From Bacteroidota bacterium (GTDB taxonomy: Bacteria > Bacteroidota > Bacteroidia > Chitinophagales > Chitinophagaceae): a stretch of 64,000 nucleotides of DNA. Each line of letters opens with the position of its first letter. Within the stretch, counting starts at the first letter, position 1. Both the position numbers and the translations under genes were made by a program. The stretch lies in contig JAFDXY010000009.1 in assembly GCA_018267725.1 (NCBI GenBank), positions 248,001-312,000 of the forward strand, in the 5' to 3' direction. The notes under the pieces were generated by a model, which was not told where the DNA came from, ran no database searches, and saw only the letters and a program-made list of their open reading frames with translations. Below are positions 28,787-38,011 of the stretch, piece by piece.

Positions 28787-29425
28787 ATGATACATACAAA
28801 ATATACTAACCCGTTTTTAATGGAAGATGACGATGATGAAAAACCAAAAGACGATAAACAACCCGAACAAATGGGCGGGGCCATGTTAAAAAAAATGGAG
28901 AAACTGTTTTTTGAAAAACGTGCTGTTTACTTATGGGGTGTTGTAGATGATAAAAGTGCCAAAGAATTGGTAAGCAAATTATTATTGTTAGATGCCGATA
29001 AACCCGGCGAAGAAATTAAACTATATATAAACAGCCCCGGCGGTGTTGTTACCAGCGGAATGGTTATTTATGATACTATTAAAATGATTAGCTCTCCCGT
29101 TAGCACCATTTGTATGGGATTGGCTGCCAGCATGGGTTCCATACTTTTAAGCGTAGGAACAAAAGGTAAACGTTTTATTTACCCTCACGGAGAAGTAATG
29201 ATACATCAACCAAGTTTGGGTGGTTATTTTCAAGCAGTTTCGGCAGACCTTGAAATTCAGGCCATTCAAATAGAAAAAACCAAATTAATTGGTGCTAAAA
29301 TATTGGCAGAAAATTGCGGAAAAACAGTAGAACAAGTAATGAAAGATTTTGACCGCGATTATTGGATGGATGCCAATGAAGCCGTTGCTTACGGTATTGT
29401 TGATGCGGTTTTAAATAAGCTGTAA
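28787..29425 (+). CDS. clpP: ATP-dependent Clp protease proteolytic subunit ClpP (copy 2)
   Basis: A 212-residue ClpP paralogue with all catalytic residues: Ser115 in GLAASMGSILL, His140 in MIHQPSLGG, and Asp191 in FDRDYW. It differs from copy 1 by an acidic/charged N-terminal tail (MEDDDDEKPKDDKQPEQ, 12-28) in place of the axial-loop propeptide region, and by a two-residue insertion after the His motif. It is probably the partner subunit of a heteromeric ClpP1P2, as in other bacteria with two copies, but that is inference. It lies 19 bp after copy 1 and 139 bp before clpX. Confidence 0.93.
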   Translation: MIHTKYTNPFLMEDDDDEKPKDDKQPEQMGGAMLKKMEKLFFEKRAVYLWGVVDDKSAKELVSKLLLLDADKPGEEIKLYINSPGGVVTSGMVIYDTIKMISSPVSTICMGLAASMGSILLSVGTKGKRFIYPHGEVMIHQPSLGGYFQAVSADLEIQAIQIEKTKLIGAKILAENCGKTVEQVMKDFDRDYWMDANEAVAYGIVDAVLNKL

Positions 29426-29469
29426 AACAGCTCCAAAGCGTTAAAAAACTTCACAAAAAATAAAAATTG

Positions 29470-29477
29470 TAAATTTG
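29470..29477 (+). promoter_or_regulatory. -7 promoter element for clpX
   Basis: TAAATTTG is an exact TAnnTTTG match in the 139-bp gap between clpP2 and clpX, so clpX may also be transcribed independently. No clear -33 TTTG is present. Confidence 0.45.
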
Positions 29478-29485
29478 CGTTGCAG

Positions 29486-29510
29486 CAATAGTAGCTAAGC
29501 ACTATTATTG
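29486..29510 (+). promoter_or_regulatory. Hairpin at the predicted 5' end of the clpX leader
   Basis: CAATAGTAG (29486-29494) can pair with CTATTATTG (29502-29510) with one G-T wobble and a 7-nt loop. It begins 9 bp downstream of the -7 element, close to the expected 5' end of a clpX-only transcript. Confidence 0.4.
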
Positions 29511-29564
29511 TTACAATTAATAACGTTGCATAACCACAAGTTTACAACATTAAAATAAAAAGAA

Positions 29565-30800
29565 ATGCCTAAGCAAAGTCATTTACATTGTTCGTTTTGC
29601 GGTCGTAATAGAGATGAAGTACGCATTTTAATAGCCGGACAAGAAGGGCATATTTGCGAAAACTGCGTAGAACATGCACAAGAAATTATTGCACAAGAAT
29701 TAAATATAAAAACAGATAGCACACCCAATAATTTTAAACTTACCGTTCGCAAACCACAAGAAATAAAAAAGTTTTTAGACGATTATATTATTGGGCAAGA
29801 TGAAGCTAAAAAAATATTGGCAGTAGCTGTTTACAATCATTTTAAACGTGTTGCACAAAAGGTTCAGAAAGATGATATTGAAATTGAAAAAAGCAATATT
29901 GTAATGGTAGGAGAAACAGGAACAGGTAAAACTTTATTGGCAAAAACCATTGCTAAAATGTTGAATGTTCCTTTTGCAATTGTAGATGCTACCGTATTTA
30001 CCGAAGCAGGTTATGTTGGAGAAGATGTAGAAAGCATGCTTACCCGTTTATTACAAAATTGTAATTACGATGTAGCTGCTGCAGAAAGAGGAATTGTATA
30101 TGTTGATGAAATTGATAAAATTGCACGCAAAGGAGATAACCCATCTATAACAAGAGATGTAAGTGGTGAAGGTGTGCAACAAGGGTTATTAAAAATGTTA
30201 GAAGGAACAGAAGTATTGGTTCCTCCACAAGGCGGAAGAAAACATCCCGAACAAAAAATGATTAAAGTTGATACTAAAAATATCCTCTTTATATGTGGCG
30301 GTGCATTTGATGGTATTGATAAAGTAATTGCCAGAAGAATAAACACCAATGCCATTGGTTTTAATGTAAATAAAGACCAGCAAGAATTACAACGCAAAAA
30401 CTTACTTCGTTTTGTAAACGCACAAGATTTAAAAAGTTTTGGTTTAATACCCGAATTATTAGGAAGATTACCGGTTGTAACGCATTTAGACCCGTTAGAT
30501 GCAGAAACTTTACGCAGCATTTTAACCGAACCAAAAAATTCTTTAATAAAACAATATACCCGTTTATTTGAATTAGAAGGTATTGCCCTAACTATTGAAC
30601 CCGAAGTTTTAAATTTTATGGTAAGCAAAGCAATGGAATATAAATTAGGAGCAAGAGGTTTACGAACTATTTGTGAAAATATTTTAACCGATGCTATGTT
30701 TGAAATGCCGGGTACAGAGCAAAAAGAATTTACCGTAACATTAGATTATGCCGAAAGAATGTTTAGCAACAGTAAAATGAATTTATTAAAAGTAGCGTAA
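29565..30800 (+). CDS. clpX: ATP-dependent Clp protease ATP-binding subunit ClpX
   Basis: 411 residues, full length. The N-terminal zinc-binding domain has Cys9, Cys12, Cys31 and Cys34 (CSFC, CENC). The AAA+ module has Walker A GETGTGKT (116-123), pore loop GYVGEDVE, Walker B YVDEIDK, and the [23 protein letters not shown] segment typical of ClpX. The IGF-like loop that docks onto ClpP appears as AIGFNVN. ClpX unfolds tagged substrates and feeds them into ClpP, encoded directly upstream. Confidence 0.96.
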   Translation: MPKQSHLHCSFCGRNRDEVRILIAGQEGHICENCVEHAQEIIAQELNIKTDSTPNNFKLTVRKPQEIKKFLDDYIIGQDEAKKILAVAVYNHFKRVAQKVQKDDIEIEKSNIVMVGETGTGKTLLAKTIAKMLNVPFAIVDATVFTEAGYVGEDVESMLTRLLQNCNYDVAAAERGIVYVDEIDKIARKGDNPSITRDVSGEGVQQGLLKMLEGTEVLVPPQGGRKHPEQKMIKVDTKNILFICGGAFDGIDKVIARRINTNAIGFNVNKDQQELQRKNLLRFVNAQDLKSFGLIPELLGRLPVVTHLDPLDAETLRSILTEPKNSLIKQYTRLFELEGIALTIEPEVLNFMVSKAMEYKLGARGLRTICENILTDAMFEMPGTEQKEFTVTLDYAERMFSNSKMNLLKVA

Positions 30801-30821
30801 AAGTTTTTTGTAAAATAATAT

Positions 30822-30893
30822 AACGGCTCAGGGCTTTGTGTAGTGATTGAAAACAGAAGATGAAAAATTCTATTTCCAGCCGTTTTGCAAAAC
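30822..30893. repeat. Intergenic inverted-repeat element of unknown nature
   Basis: AACGGCT (30822-30828) and AGCCGTT (30878-30884) flank a 49-bp segment, followed at once by a perfect 12-bp palindrome GTTTTGCAAAAC (30882-30893). The segment lies between convergent clpX and the membrane-protein gene and is more GC-balanced than its surroundings. It could be a large terminator-like structure or the remnant of a dispersed repeat. Confidence 0.35.
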
Positions 30894-30917
30894 AGATATT
30901 GTACGTTGGAATTTTTA

Positions 30918-31577
30918 TCAGTCTTTTCTAAATTCTTCCATTTCTTTATAAAATTCTATAGCTTTCATTACAGATTTTCCACCCGAACCTGCAATCATAA
31001 TTCTAAACCATTTTTTATCTAAATTTTCGGGTTTGTGGTTTTTATATAACCAATAACTGAGATAGATAAAAGAGCCTGTCAGCAATAGCTGAAAAATGAT
31101 GTATCCAAACCCAACTTCGTATGGAAACCATTTATTGCTTAAATAAAATGTTGTATAAAAAGGAAATTGTAAGCACATTATTTTTGCGTGGTTAATTATT
31201 GATAATTGTAGTCGTGATAATTGTTGCTGAATTTCTATTATGTTGCCATTATAGTTGATATTGTTAGTCCAAACAAGATGTTTGATGTAGTCTGCAAGGG
31301 CCTTTATGTTAATTAAAAATATGATACCAATAGAAATAATAAAATAATTGGCTGCAGAAGAATAATTTGAAATTGCGTAGAATAAAACTATGCCCAATAC
31401 AATTAAATAAATAATAGCTGCTATAATTCCTCTTGTTTTAAACCGCTTAAGAGATTGTAAGGAAGACTCTGCTTTTTGGTTAATTATTTCTTTAAAAAGC
31501 TGCTTATTAATAGCTAATGTTTTATCAATTTTTTCATACTGCTCTTTCCATAAAAGAACAAAATTTGTTTCTTCCAT
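30918..31577 (-). CDS. Membrane protein encoded with an ECF sigma factor (putative anti-sigma)
   Basis: 219 residues: a cytoplasmic helical N-terminus of about 48 residues (WKEQYEKIDKTLAINKQLFKEI...), then about four transmembrane helices (roughly 49-68, 76-95, 135-150 and 158-178) and a charged C-terminal tail. I recognise no named domain. Position is the main clue: it starts 5 bp after the stop codon of the sigma factor gene, the usual place for a cognate anti-sigma factor in Bacteroidota. A four-helix protein differs from the common one-helix FecR or zinc-finger anti-sigma types, so the role is inference. Confidence 0.7.
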   Translation of the reverse strand: MEETNFVLLWKEQYEKIDKTLAINKQLFKEIINQKAESSLQSLKRFKTRGIIAAIIYLIVLGIVLFYAISNYSSAANYFIISIGIIFLINIKALADYIKHLVWTNNINYNGNIIEIQQQLSRLQLSIINHAKIMCLQFPFYTTFYLSNKWFPYEVGFGYIIFQLLLTGSFIYLSYWLYKNHKPENLDKKWFRIMIAGSGGKSVMKAIEFYKEMEEFRKD

Positions 31578-31582
31578 AATAA

Positions 31583-32095
31583 TTATATTTCTTTTTGTAA
31601 GAATTTAAGTTTTAAACGTGTTTTTATTCTTCCTATTTTGGTTGCTATGTTTGTTTCGGTAATACCAATAATTTCCGCCATTTCTTTATGGCTCTTTTCT
31701 TCTAAGTAAAGCAGCATTAATGCTTTTTCTAACTCTTTTAATTCAGAAATAAACTGATTTAATATCAAGGTATTTTGTTCTAATAGTTTATTATCCTCAA
31801 AATCTCCTTCTATGTTGAATAAACTATCAGAAAATGGAGAATTAATCTTTTTTCTTGCTTTTTCTTTTCGGTAATATGATATAGCAACATTTAATGAAAT
31901 TCGGTATATCCAAGTTGAGTGCTTGAAATTGTTGTTATAATTATCAAACGATTTCCATAACTGAATAATAATTTCTTGAAAAAGATCTTGCCTATCTTCC
32001 ACATTTTTGCAATACATATTCGCTATCTTGTATATTATTCCTTTATTGCATTGAATAATAGATAGGAATAAGTCAGCGTTCTCAATTTTGTTCAT
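31583..32095 (-). CDS. ECF-type RNA polymerase sigma factor
   Basis: A 170-residue sigma-70 family protein of ECF size. Region 2 appears as CKNVEDRQDLFQEIIIQLWKSF with the following HSTWIYRISLNVAISYYRKEKARK; region 4 is the helix-turn-helix LEKALMLLYLEEKSHKEMAEIIGITETNIATKIGRIKTRLK. Region 3 is absent, as expected for ECF factors. It should direct RNA polymerase to a small regulon under control of the membrane protein encoded 5 bp downstream. The 198-bp region upstream holds no gene and no convincing promoter. Confidence 0.92.
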   Translation of the reverse strand: MNKIENADLFLSIIQCNKGIIYKIANMYCKNVEDRQDLFQEIIIQLWKSFDNYNNNFKHSTWIYRISLNVAISYYRKEKARKKINSPFSDSLFNIEGDFEDNKLLEQNTLILNQFISELKELEKALMLLYLEEKSHKEMAEIIGITETNIATKIGRIKTRLKLKFLQKEI

Positions 32096-32293
32096 TCAAT
32101 AAAATAATTAGCTGTTCAAATTCTACTTTTCTAATTATTCGCACAAATGGCCAAAATATCACAATTTTTTCAAACTTTTTTTAAAAAGATATTAATATAA
32201 GCGGTTTAATGTTTGCAAATTCTATGTATTACACTTGCACATAAATTATTGCTTACAGTATATACAACTACTATTAATTGAAGTTATATGCAA

Positions 32294-33553
32294 TTAACTT
32301 TTCATAATTTTTAAACCTGTTCCATTCCACTCAGGGAATAATTTTTTATCGTCATTAATTTTTAAATGGCTATCTGCAACTGCACTAAACACACTTCTAA
32401 AATCTGTTGTTACAGGTAAATCTCTTCCATCTTCTAAATCTTGTATAGCAAGGCTTTTAATATTATTGTAAACTTTTCCGCCTGCAACATCGTTTCCTAA
32501 AACAAATAAACAACTTGCACGGCCGTGGTCTGTTCCGCCTGTTCCGTTTTGGTGTGCAGTTCTTCCAAATTCAGTCATAGTCATTAAAGTAACTTCATCT
32601 TGGTGTGCATCCATATCTTTCCAAAATGCAGCAATGCTATCACTAAAATCTTTTAAATTTCTTGCTAATGAACCGTTGGCTGTACCTTGGTTAAAATGAG
32701 TATCCCAACCACCTACTTCAGCAAATGCAACTTCTAATCCAATATTCATTTTAATTAATGTAGCAATTTGTTTTAATGAATTTCCTAATGCAGAATTTGG
32801 ATAAACAGCACCATTTGTTGGTTGATAGTTTTTTATATCATTACTGTTTAACATTTTCATTGCATCAAAACTTTCTTTACCTGTTTTATTTAATAATTGA
32901 GAAGAAGTAACATCGTAAAGTTGCTCAAACGATTTGCTTGCAATATTTGCAGCCATTGGGTTTCCTCGCATTTGAATAGCAAAATCTTGCAAATTATTTA
33001 TAGCTAATGCTTCATTATCTCCATAAAAACTTCTGGGCAATGCACTGGTTAAACTTACGGCTCTAAAAGGTGTGCCCTCATGCCCTAATAAACCAACTGC
33101 ACGGTTTAACCAACCACTTGCTGTGCCTTTGTTAAAAGGTGTTCCGGCTTCCATATAATCTTGTGCATCAAAATGGCTGCGTGAATTATTGGGACTGCCA
33201 ACGCCGTGTACAATAGCTAATCTTCCTTCTCTAAATAAAGGGTCAAAAGCTGCTAAGCCAGGATGCAAGCCAAACCTTCCATCTAAATCAAACATCTTTC
33301 CTTCGTTTGCAGAAGGGCTCATGTATAATGATGGGCGAAGTATTTTTAAATTAGGGTCTGCATAAGGGCTAACAGCCATTAAGCCATCCATTGCACCGCG
33401 TTGAAAAATGCAAACCATTGTTTTATTTTTCTTATACGGAGGAATTATTTTTTTGTTATTAGCGGCACGTGCCACAAAACTTGGTACGCCACCTAAACCT
33501 GCTGCAAACAATGCCATTGCACCATTACGCATAAAAATTCTTCTGTTTACCAT
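32294..33553 (-). CDS. DUF1501 protein with Tat-like signal
   Basis: A 419-residue exported protein. The N-terminus NRRIFMRNGAMALFAAGLGGVPS has a twin-arginine motif and hydrophobic core, so Tat export is likely. The DUF1501 family belongs to the alkaline phosphatase-like/sulfatase fold; conserved stretches here are VCIFQRGAMDGL, GLHPGLAAFDPLF, GVGSPNNSRSHFDAQDYME, GGWDTHFNQG and MTEFGRTAHQNGTGGTDHGRAS. It is downstream of the DUF1800 gene by 28 bp; this pairing recurs in many bacteria and suggests the two products act together, function unknown. Confidence 0.88.
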   Translation of the reverse strand: MVNRRIFMRNGAMALFAAGLGGVPSFVARAANNKKIIPPYKKNKTMVCIFQRGAMDGLMAVSPYADPNLKILRPSLYMSPSANEGKMFDLDGRFGLHPGLAAFDPLFREGRLAIVHGVGSPNNSRSHFDAQDYMEAGTPFNKGTASGWLNRAVGLLGHEGTPFRAVSLTSALPRSFYGDNEALAINNLQDFAIQMRGNPMAANIASKSFEQLYDVTSSQLLNKTGKESFDAMKMLNSNDIKNYQPTNGAVYPNSALGNSLKQIATLIKMNIGLEVAFAEVGGWDTHFNQGTANGSLARNLKDFSDSIAAFWKDMDAHQDEVTLMTMTEFGRTAHQNGTGGTDHGRASCLFVLGNDVAGGKVYNNIKSLAIQDLEDGRDLPVTTDFRSVFSAVADSHLKINDDKKLFPEWNGTGLKIMKS

Positions 33554-33581
33554 ATAATAAATATTTTAAATTATTAATTTT

Positions 33582-35561
33582 TTATCTTCTTTGAAACTCA
33601 GGCGAGCCAATTATTATTCCTGCTACTTGAGCTATTGTACTGTTGTTTCCTTGAACGTATGCTGTTGTAATAGGCTTTGCGTTTTTTTTATTTAATGCTG
33701 CTTTTTCTTCTTTCTTATTCATCATTATTGTTTCATCTTCTGCATTAGTATCTTTATTTACAACTACATTAGCGTTGGCTGCATTATCAATTTTTTTCTC
33801 TACATCTTCTTCTTTAATTAATTGCGAAAGCCTTTTTATGTTTTCATCTTGATTTCTTTCGGGTAATAATATTTTGCTATATGTTACTAAAGCTGCGTCT
33901 ATACTTTCGGGCTCGTGATTATTATTTAGTGCTGCAAGATTTATTTTAATGCCCGGAATTTTTTGTGTTGCAAAGGCTAAACCAAAATTCATTCTGCTTA
34001 ATAAAGCTCCGGTGTTTATCCAATAAGAAGCTTTATCGGGAAAACCTGTAGGAGCTTGATAGTAATAAAATTTTTGCCCCATTTTTACACACCAATTAAA
34101 TACTTGAAAAGGTTGTTGCACATCTGCATTGGTTGCACGAATAGAACTTACAGCTAATTCAAAAGGTGATTTTATTTTTTCACGCAGTGCATCTTTTCCC
34201 CAAAATTCATCGCTATTTACCATAGCAATAATTACTGCTTTTATATTGCCTTTTGTTTGTAAATAAATTTTTGAAAGATTATCAAGTAATTCTTGTGATG
34301 GGTTATCGCTTACAAAACGTATAGCTAATTTTTTACATATAAATTTTGCGGTTGATGGATGCGTGGCTAACATTTTAATAACTTCCATTCCTTCATAATA
34401 ACCACCGCCCATTGAGAATTTTTTTCCTAAAATTATTTTTTCGTTCTGGTCATGTTTATTCGCTGCAAAAAAGAAATCTCCTTCTTTTACAAAACCTTGT
34501 TTTGCCATTTTATCCCAAGTTGTAAAACTCATTAGTTTTTGTGCAACTTGTTTGGCAAAAGTTAAATCTGGGTTTAAAGCCCAGCCGGTTAAGGCTCTTG
34601 CAACTTCTGTAACATCTTTTTGTGTATAGCCACCATCAACACCTAATGTATGTAGCTCCATAATTTCGCGAGCATAGTTTTCATTTAACCCTTGATTTTT
34701 TTTGCCTGCTGCAATTTGTTTTTGTAATGGGTTGGCATTGGGATTATTTAATATTTCATCCATTCGCTGTTCGGCTCTTTGCCCTGCAACACTATTGCGT
34801 TGTTTTCTTGCTATATCATTATCGTTACTAACACTTGTTGCATTATCTAAATATTCTAACATAGCAGGATGCTTTGCCGTAGCTTCTAATATGGTTTCAA
34901 AATTGCCTAATACATTGGGGCGTATAGCATCTCTTTCATAAGTAAGAATAAAAGGAGCACATTGTTCTTTAGTTAATGATACGTTGAAATGATTAAACCA
35001 AAAATCGGTTAATACTTCGTGTAACTGATTGTTGCCGTATGCTGCTCTGATAATTTTTTGATTAATAAGTTGCCGATATAATTCTTGCGGAGCTTTATAT
35101 CCATATTTATCCATTAATGCTTTAACCTGTTGTTTATATTCGGGTTTATTGCCTTTGTTTACAGAATCTTTATTAATAATTCCTTCTTTTATAGCAAGTC
35201 TTAATATTTCTGATTGGCGAGGATAAGTAGCAATAATTTTTTCGTTACTTAAATTTAAAGCATCATAACTTGCTAATCTTTGTGCAACATCATCATCAGC
35301 CAACTTCCCATCTAATTGTTGTTGAAACCAATTTTCAATACCTGTATTAACTACAGCATCTACATCGTTAGGTTTTGCACCAAACGTAAACCTACTTAAA
35401 ATATGTGCTGCTGCCTGCCTATCGGTTAAGCCCATTTTTTTATACGGAAAATGCAAAGCATATTTTTCATTTTTTGAATTATTGTTTAACTGCATAAAAG
35501 CAGAAAAAACAAAAAAAACAAAACCTGCTGAAAAGCACATAAACATTCTCTGTAATTTCAT
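33582..35561 (-). CDS. DUF1800 protein
   Basis: A 659-residue protein with a signal-peptide-like start (MKLQRMFMCFSAGFVFFVFSAFM). DUF1800 hallmarks are AAAHILSRFTFGAKPNDVD near the start, WFNHFNVSLTK, NENYAREIMELHTLGVDGGYTQKDVTEVARALTGW, and AKFICKKLAIRFVSD, followed by SPFELAVSSIRATNAD and APTGFPDKASYWINTGALLSRMNF. The ATG at 35561 is preferred over an upstream TTG at 35570. It precedes the DUF1501 gene in an apparent operon. The two families co-occur widely, often in proteins of uncertain enzymatic role. A low-complexity Asn/Lys/Glu linker lies at about 590-640. Confidence 0.87.
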   Translation of the reverse strand: MKLQRMFMCFSAGFVFFVFSAFMQLNNNSKNEKYALHFPYKKMGLTDRQAAAHILSRFTFGAKPNDVDAVVNTGIENWFQQQLDGKLADDDVAQRLASYDALNLSNEKIIATYPRQSEILRLAIKEGIINKDSVNKGNKPEYKQQVKALMDKYGYKAPQELYRQLINQKIIRAAYGNNQLHEVLTDFWFNHFNVSLTKEQCAPFILTYERDAIRPNVLGNFETILEATAKHPAMLEYLDNATSVSNDNDIARKQRNSVAGQRAEQRMDEILNNPNANPLQKQIAAGKKNQGLNENYAREIMELHTLGVDGGYTQKDVTEVARALTGWALNPDLTFAKQVAQKLMSFTTWDKMAKQGFVKEGDFFFAANKHDQNEKIILGKKFSMGGGYYEGMEVIKMLATHPSTAKFICKKLAIRFVSDNPSQELLDNLSKIYLQTKGNIKAVIIAMVNSDEFWGKDALREKIKSPFELAVSSIRATNADVQQPFQVFNWCVKMGQKFYYYQAPTGFPDKASYWINTGALLSRMNFGLAFATQKIPGIKINLAALNNNHEPESIDAALVTYSKILLPERNQDENIKRLSQLIKEEDVEKKIDNAANANVVVNKDTNAEDETIMMNKKEEKAALNKKNAKPITTAYVQGNNSTIAQVAGIIIGSPEFQRR

Positions 35562-35713
35562 AATCGGCAATTTTATTGGGTATTGATTGTTTAGAATGGA
35601 AATAGTTTAATCTGCAACATTTTATTCACCTATTTTATATTGTGAAAAACTATTCAATAAGAAACCATAACTAAATACTTAAGCAGTAAAAGCATTTATT
35701 ATATTGCAGCTGT

Positions 35714-37513
35714 ATGGATAAGTTTATTGTATCGGCACGTAAATACAGGCCACAAAATTTTAATACGGTTGTTGGTCAAAGTCATATTACAACCACTTTA
35801 AAAAATGCTATTCAGCATAATCAATTAGCTCATGCATTTTTATTTTGTGGGCCACGTGGCGTTGGCAAAACTACTTGTGCAAGAATTTTAGCTAAAACAA
35901 TTAATTGCGAAAATTTACAGCCCGATGGTGAAGCTTGCAACCAATGCAACAGTTGCAAAAGTTTTAATGATGGTGCCTCTTTAAACATACACGAGTTAGA
36001 TGCTGCAAGTAATAATAGTGTTGATGATATAAGAAGTTTAGTAGAGCAAGTTAGGTTTGCACCACAAGCAGGTAAATACAAAGTGTATATTATAGATGAG
36101 GTACACATGCTAACAGCAAGTGCCTTCAACGCATTTTTAAAAACTTTAGAAGAACCGCCGGCTTACGCTATTTTTATTTTGGCCACTACCGAAAAACATA
36201 AAATACTTCCTACTATTTTATCTCGTTGTCAAATTTTTGATTTTAAAAGAATAACTACAAACGATACTGTTGAGCATTTAGAAGAAATTATTGCAAAAGA
36301 AAATATTGAAGCCGACAAACAATCTCTACATGTAATTGCTCAAAAAAGCGAAGGCTGTATGCGAGATGCATTAAGCATTTTAGATAAAATAGTAAGCTTT
36401 AGCAACGGAAAAGTAAACTACAAAAACACATTAGAACATTTAAATATTTTAGATGAAGATTATTACTTTAAACTATTAGAACATTTACAACAGCAAAATT
36501 TAACCAACGCCATGTTGTTGTATGATGAAATTAATAACAAAGGTTTTGAAGGAGATTTAGTATTAAACGGATTTGCTGAATTTTTAAGAAATGTATTGGT
36601 AAGTAAAGATGCCAAAGCAGCAGTTTTATTAGATGTTGCAGAAGGCATGCACGAAAAATTTGCTTTACTTTCAAAAAACATTAGCCTATCATATATTATA
36701 TCTGCTTTAAATATTTTAAACGAAGCAGAAATTAATTTTAAAATGGCACGCAACAAAAGGTTGCATGTAGAGCTAACTTTAATTAAACTAAATTTTTTAC
36801 AACAAGCAATTGATTTATCGTTAAACGAACAAGGCAGTGTAGTAAAAAAAAAACAACTTGATGCCCAAAGTGTTATAAAGTTTAAATCCATACAACCTAT
36901 TGAAATTAAAAAAGTAACAGAAGCAAGGTTATTAATTGAAAAACCAAAAGAAGAAATAAAAAAACAATTAGTAACCAACCAAAATATTGAAACTAAAAAT
37001 ATTGTTGCAGAGCCTGTTTCATCATATTCTAAACAGCCAATTACAAGCAACGGCAATAAAAAAGATTTATTAAATATTCTTCGCGAAAAAGCCGGTAGAA
37101 ATTATACAGTACAAGAAGTAAAAGAAGCTGTTGTTTTATCAGAAGAAAAATTATTGCAATGCTGGAATGAATATATTATTAAGTTAGAAAAACAAGGCGG
37201 AAAACCAAGTACCGTAAGCACTTTCCGCCTTGCAAAAATTAATATAATTGATGAATTAAAATTTACCGTTTCAGTTAATGCCATTACACAACAAAAATTT
37301 ATTGAGCAAGAAAAAATGATGCTTGCCGATCATCTTCAACAAACATTTAATAACCGTGCTATTAATTTTTCTGTTATAGTAGAAGAAGGCGAACAAATTA
37401 TTGCTCCGCAGCAAGTAATGCTTAACAGCAAACAACGTTTTGAACGCATTGCAGAGCAATACCCTTTATTAAGAGAGCTAAAAGATAAACTGAAATTAGA
37501 AATTGATTATTAA
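35714..37513 (+). CDS. dnaX: DNA polymerase III subunit gamma/tau
   Basis: A 599-residue clamp-loader ATPase. Walker A GPRGVGKT is at 46-53; the zinc module has Cys65, Cys75, Cys78 and Cys81; Walker B is IIDEVHML; and sensor residues lie in LATTEKHKILPTILSRCQIFDF. The collar domain runs to about 360; the rest is a Lys/Glu/Gln-rich tau-like tail with a final folded region (LLNILREKAGRNYTVQEVKEAV onward). It opens the beta clamp, encoded by dnaN at 61.5 kb, and couples it to polymerase. Its stop codon overlaps the stop of the convergent gene by 4 bp. Confidence 0.95.
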   Translation: MDKFIVSARKYRPQNFNTVVGQSHITTTLKNAIQHNQLAHAFLFCGPRGVGKTTCARILAKTINCENLQPDGEACNQCNSCKSFNDGASLNIHELDAASNNSVDDIRSLVEQVRFAPQAGKYKVYIIDEVHMLTASAFNAFLKTLEEPPAYAIFILATTEKHKILPTILSRCQIFDFKRITTNDTVEHLEEIIAKENIEADKQSLHVIAQKSEGCMRDALSILDKIVSFSNGKVNYKNTLEHLNILDEDYYFKLLEHLQQQNLTNAMLLYDEINNKGFEGDLVLNGFAEFLRNVLVSKDAKAAVLLDVAEGMHEKFALLSKNISLSYIISALNILNEAEINFKMARNKRLHVELTLIKLNFLQQAIDLSLNEQGSVVKKKQLDAQSVIKFKSIQPIEIKKVTEARLLIEKPKEEIKKQLVTNQNIETKNIVAEPVSSYSKQPITSNGNKKDLLNILREKAGRNYTVQEVKEAVVLSEEKLLQCWNEYIIKLEKQGGKPSTVSTFRLAKINIIDELKFTVSVNAITQQKFIEQEKMMLADHLQQTFNNRAINFSVIVEEGEQIIAPQQVMLNSKQRFERIAEQYPLLRELKDKLKLEIDY

Positions 37514-37938
37514 GCTTTAACTTCTAATGCTTTTTCTAAATCGGTGATAATTTGTTTGGTAACTCTTTTAGTGTTTTCTTCTTTAATTTTTTTAAGAACA
37601 GGAAGAGCTATTTCTCCAAATTCATACAAACCAATTGGGTTTTTATCAAAATCATAACTACCTATTACATATCCAAGTTTAGATTGAATTTCAGTATATG
37701 CAGGATCATTAATTTTTTGAAAAGTTTCAAATGCTTTAAAACAAGCATTTCTAATTTTTTGTGCAGGAGATTCTATTACTTTCTCTACTAAAACCGATTC
37801 TGTTTTTGGTTTAGTAATTGTTTTTACTTTTTTTTCAGATGCAGGTACTGCTGCTTTTGCCACAGAAGCTGTTGCTGCTTTTGGTTTAGCAGTTGCTTTT
37901 ACTTTTTTTTCAGATGCAGGTACGGTTGTTTTTGCCAT
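37510..37938 (-). CDS. Small protein with a Lys/Ala-rich duplicated tail
   Basis: 142 residues in two parts. Residues 1-50 are a basic, low-complexity Lys/Ala/Pro tail containing the nonapeptide VPASEKKVK twice (6-14 and 31-39), reminiscent of histone H1-like bacterial tails. Residues about 57-142 form a compact, probably helical domain (SPAQKIRNACFKAFETFQKI ... YEFGEIALPVLKKIKEE) that I do not recognise. It may bind nucleic acid or membrane through the tail; that is only inference. A hairpin-forming repeat sits 3 bp before the start codon. The gene overlaps dnaX by 4 bp at the 3' end. Confidence 0.75.
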   Translation of the reverse strand: MAKTTVPASEKKVKATAKPKAATASVAKAAVPASEKKVKTITKPKTESVLVEKVIESPAQKIRNACFKAFETFQKINDPAYTEIQSKLGYVIGSYDFDKNPIGLYEFGEIALPVLKKIKEENTKRVTKQIITDLEKALEVKA

Positions 37939-37941
37939 AAT

Positions 37942-37971
37942 GTTTGCTTTTAATTATTAAACTAAGCAAAC
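37942..37971 (-). promoter_or_regulatory. Inverted repeat immediately before a start codon
   Basis: GTTTGCTT (37942-37949) and AAGCAAAC (37964-37971) form a perfect 8-bp inverted repeat with a 14-nt loop, ending 3 bp before the ATG of the Lys/Ala-rich protein. It could mask the ribosome-binding region or act as an operator. Confidence 0.45.
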
Positions 37972-38011
37972 AATCGTTTATAAAATTGCGGCAAATGTAA
38001 GGTTTCAAATT

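Noticed and set aside
30065..30628. Long open frame antisense to clpX
   Set aside because: It lies entirely within a well-conserved gene and its translation has no recognisable domain.
32274..32297. Terminator hairpin after the DUF1501 gene (TTAATTG / CAATTAA)
   Set aside because: AT-only 7-bp stem with a 10-nt loop and no T run.
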